Positions 63,385-64,000 of a stretch of DNA of 64,000 bases are shown here, piece after piece. The notes under the pieces are model-generated. The model did no database searches and was not told the DNA's origin. It saw only the letters and a list, made by a program, of their open reading frames with translations. The stretch spans positions 1 through 64,000 of the forward strand of contig PAQF01000026.1 of NCBI GenBank assembly GCA_002709695.1, written 5' to 3'. How positions within the stretch are numbered: position 1 is the first letter of the stretch; every line of letters starts with the position of its first letter. The stretch comes from Candidatus Poribacteria bacterium (GTDB lineage: Bacteria > Poribacteria > WGA-4E > UBA9662). The position numbers were made by a program, and so were the translations under genes.

Positions 63385-63644
63385 AATTGGGAAAGCAAGA
63401 TTACAATAATATCTAATTCACTAAAACTGTCCAAAATTTCGAAGCAACTGAGTCTAGCATTAACATACGCTCCTAAATTTAGCTTCAATCACTGTAATTT
63501 CATTGAGGACATATACCAAGACCTGTATCATGTTGACTTCAACGAATACAATTTAGCCTCTAAACCAGATAGTGTTGAACCCAAAGCTCCTAGAACTAGA
63601 CAAGAACCTACAGTCAAAGCCCCATTGCACCTATCAACCCAATA

Positions 63645-64000
63645 TCACGTCAGTTTAAAGCTGGTTCGATGAATCGGACACGGAGCAAAGTCTAAAATTG
63701 CTCGACGGTGTTGCGGCGTACCATACCCCTTATGCTTCTTAAATCCAAAATCAGGATAGTCCTGATCAAACGCAACCATTATTCGATCACGAGTTACTTT
63801 CGCCATCACTGAAGCCGCAGCAATTGACCGAACAAGCGAATCACCTCTGACCACAGCTTGAGCAGGCATCTGAACCAAGGGCAATTGATTCCCATCAACA
63901 AGAAGATAATCAGGAGAAGGACTAATACTTTTAACAGCCTTTTGCATGGCGAGCATCGAAGCCTGCAAAATATTAATTTGATCTATAATTTGGTGGTCAA
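63645..64000 (-). CDS. rnhB: Ribonuclease HII, partial (5' end beyond window)
   Basis: The C-terminal ~118 residues of RNase HII. The frame stays open to the window edge, with the family's IDQINILQASMLAMQ segment near the edge. Next come DYLLVDGNQLP with a catalytic aspartate, VVRGDSLVRSIAAASVMAKVTRDR, and FGFKKHKGYGTPQHR. The enzyme removes ribonucleotides from DNA. The last visible residues lack the longer tail of some homologs. Confidence 0.94.
   Translation of the reverse strand, partial: DHQIIDQINILQASMLAMQKAVKSISPSPDYLLVDGNQLPLVQMPAQAVVRGDSLVRSIAAASVMAKVTRDRIMVAFDQDYPDFGFKKHKGYGTPQHRRAILDFAPCPIHRTSFKLT

Noticed and set aside
63385..63644. Gap between dtd and rnhB inspected for tRNA or small genes
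   Set aside because: No T-loop motif, no clover-leaf potential and no frame with a ribosome site.

Overview
The window reads as a chromosome segment of a motile, diderm (Gram-negative type) bacterium with AT-leaning DNA. Every gene from about 20.6 to 60.0 kb is on the minus strand. That block is essentially one flagellar supercluster, complete with export apparatus, MS-ring, C-ring, stator, FlhF/FlhG-type proteins, FliA, FlgM-like and a FliD-like cap gene. The left part carries phytanoyl-CoA-dioxygenase-like and SUMF1-like genes, a combination expanded in marine candidate phyla such as Poribacteria and Latescibacterota. That taxonomic placement is an inference from gene content only and is uncertain.

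Layout. 1-1093: tandem copies of an unrecognised secreted protein, the first cut by the window edge, separated by a strong hairpin terminator. 1700-4630: a one-piece glycolate/D-lactate-type FAD plus iron-sulfur oxidoreductase. 4958-9298 (minus): a four-gene accessory operon with an alpha/alpha-toroid-like protein, a SUMF1-fold protein without the formylglycine-forming cysteines, and two Fe(II)/2-oxoglutarate PhyH oxygenases. 9620-12461: a YyaL/DUF255 thioredoxin-fold protein and a convergent membrane-bound monoheme protein.

12511-19989 is the most unusual small system. An outer-membrane-barrel-like protein fused to a transglutaminase-like domain is followed by a FecR-like periplasmic protein, a CHASE2 sensor histidine kinase that overlaps it, and an NtrC-type response regulator. 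In this regulator the sigma54-contacting GAFTGA loop has become QVATSV. A group-1/2 sigma70 gene follows, preceded by a very good match to a sigma54 -24/-12 promoter. I read this as one signalling pathway from outer membrane to transcription.

20637-60091 is the flagellar block. In transcription order it holds a TPR protein, a FlgN-like protein, flgB, fliE, fliF, fliG, fliH, fliI, fliJ, a motE-like gene, flbD, motA, motB, fliL, fliM, two fliN-type genes, fliO, fliP, fliQ, fliR, flhB, flhA, flhF, a degenerate flhG, a PilZ gene, a small membrane protein, fliA, two unassigned genes, a second PilZ gene, a giant fliD and flgM-like. flgC, fliK, flgD and flgE are absent from the places where they usually sit. 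The fliD-like gene encodes 3965 residues. It has recognisable FliD ends, but the middle holds flagellin-IN-type motifs, eight copies of a roughly 60-residue 'YTGKT...TGLTRG' module and a beta-propeller-like stretch. A sigma28-like promoter precedes it.

60281-64000: housekeeping genes hflX, a MacB/FtsX-type permease gene, dtd and a partial rnhB. hflX has a consensus TTGACA-N18-TATAAT promoter. I found no tRNA, rRNA, CRISPR array, insertion sequence or phage gene.
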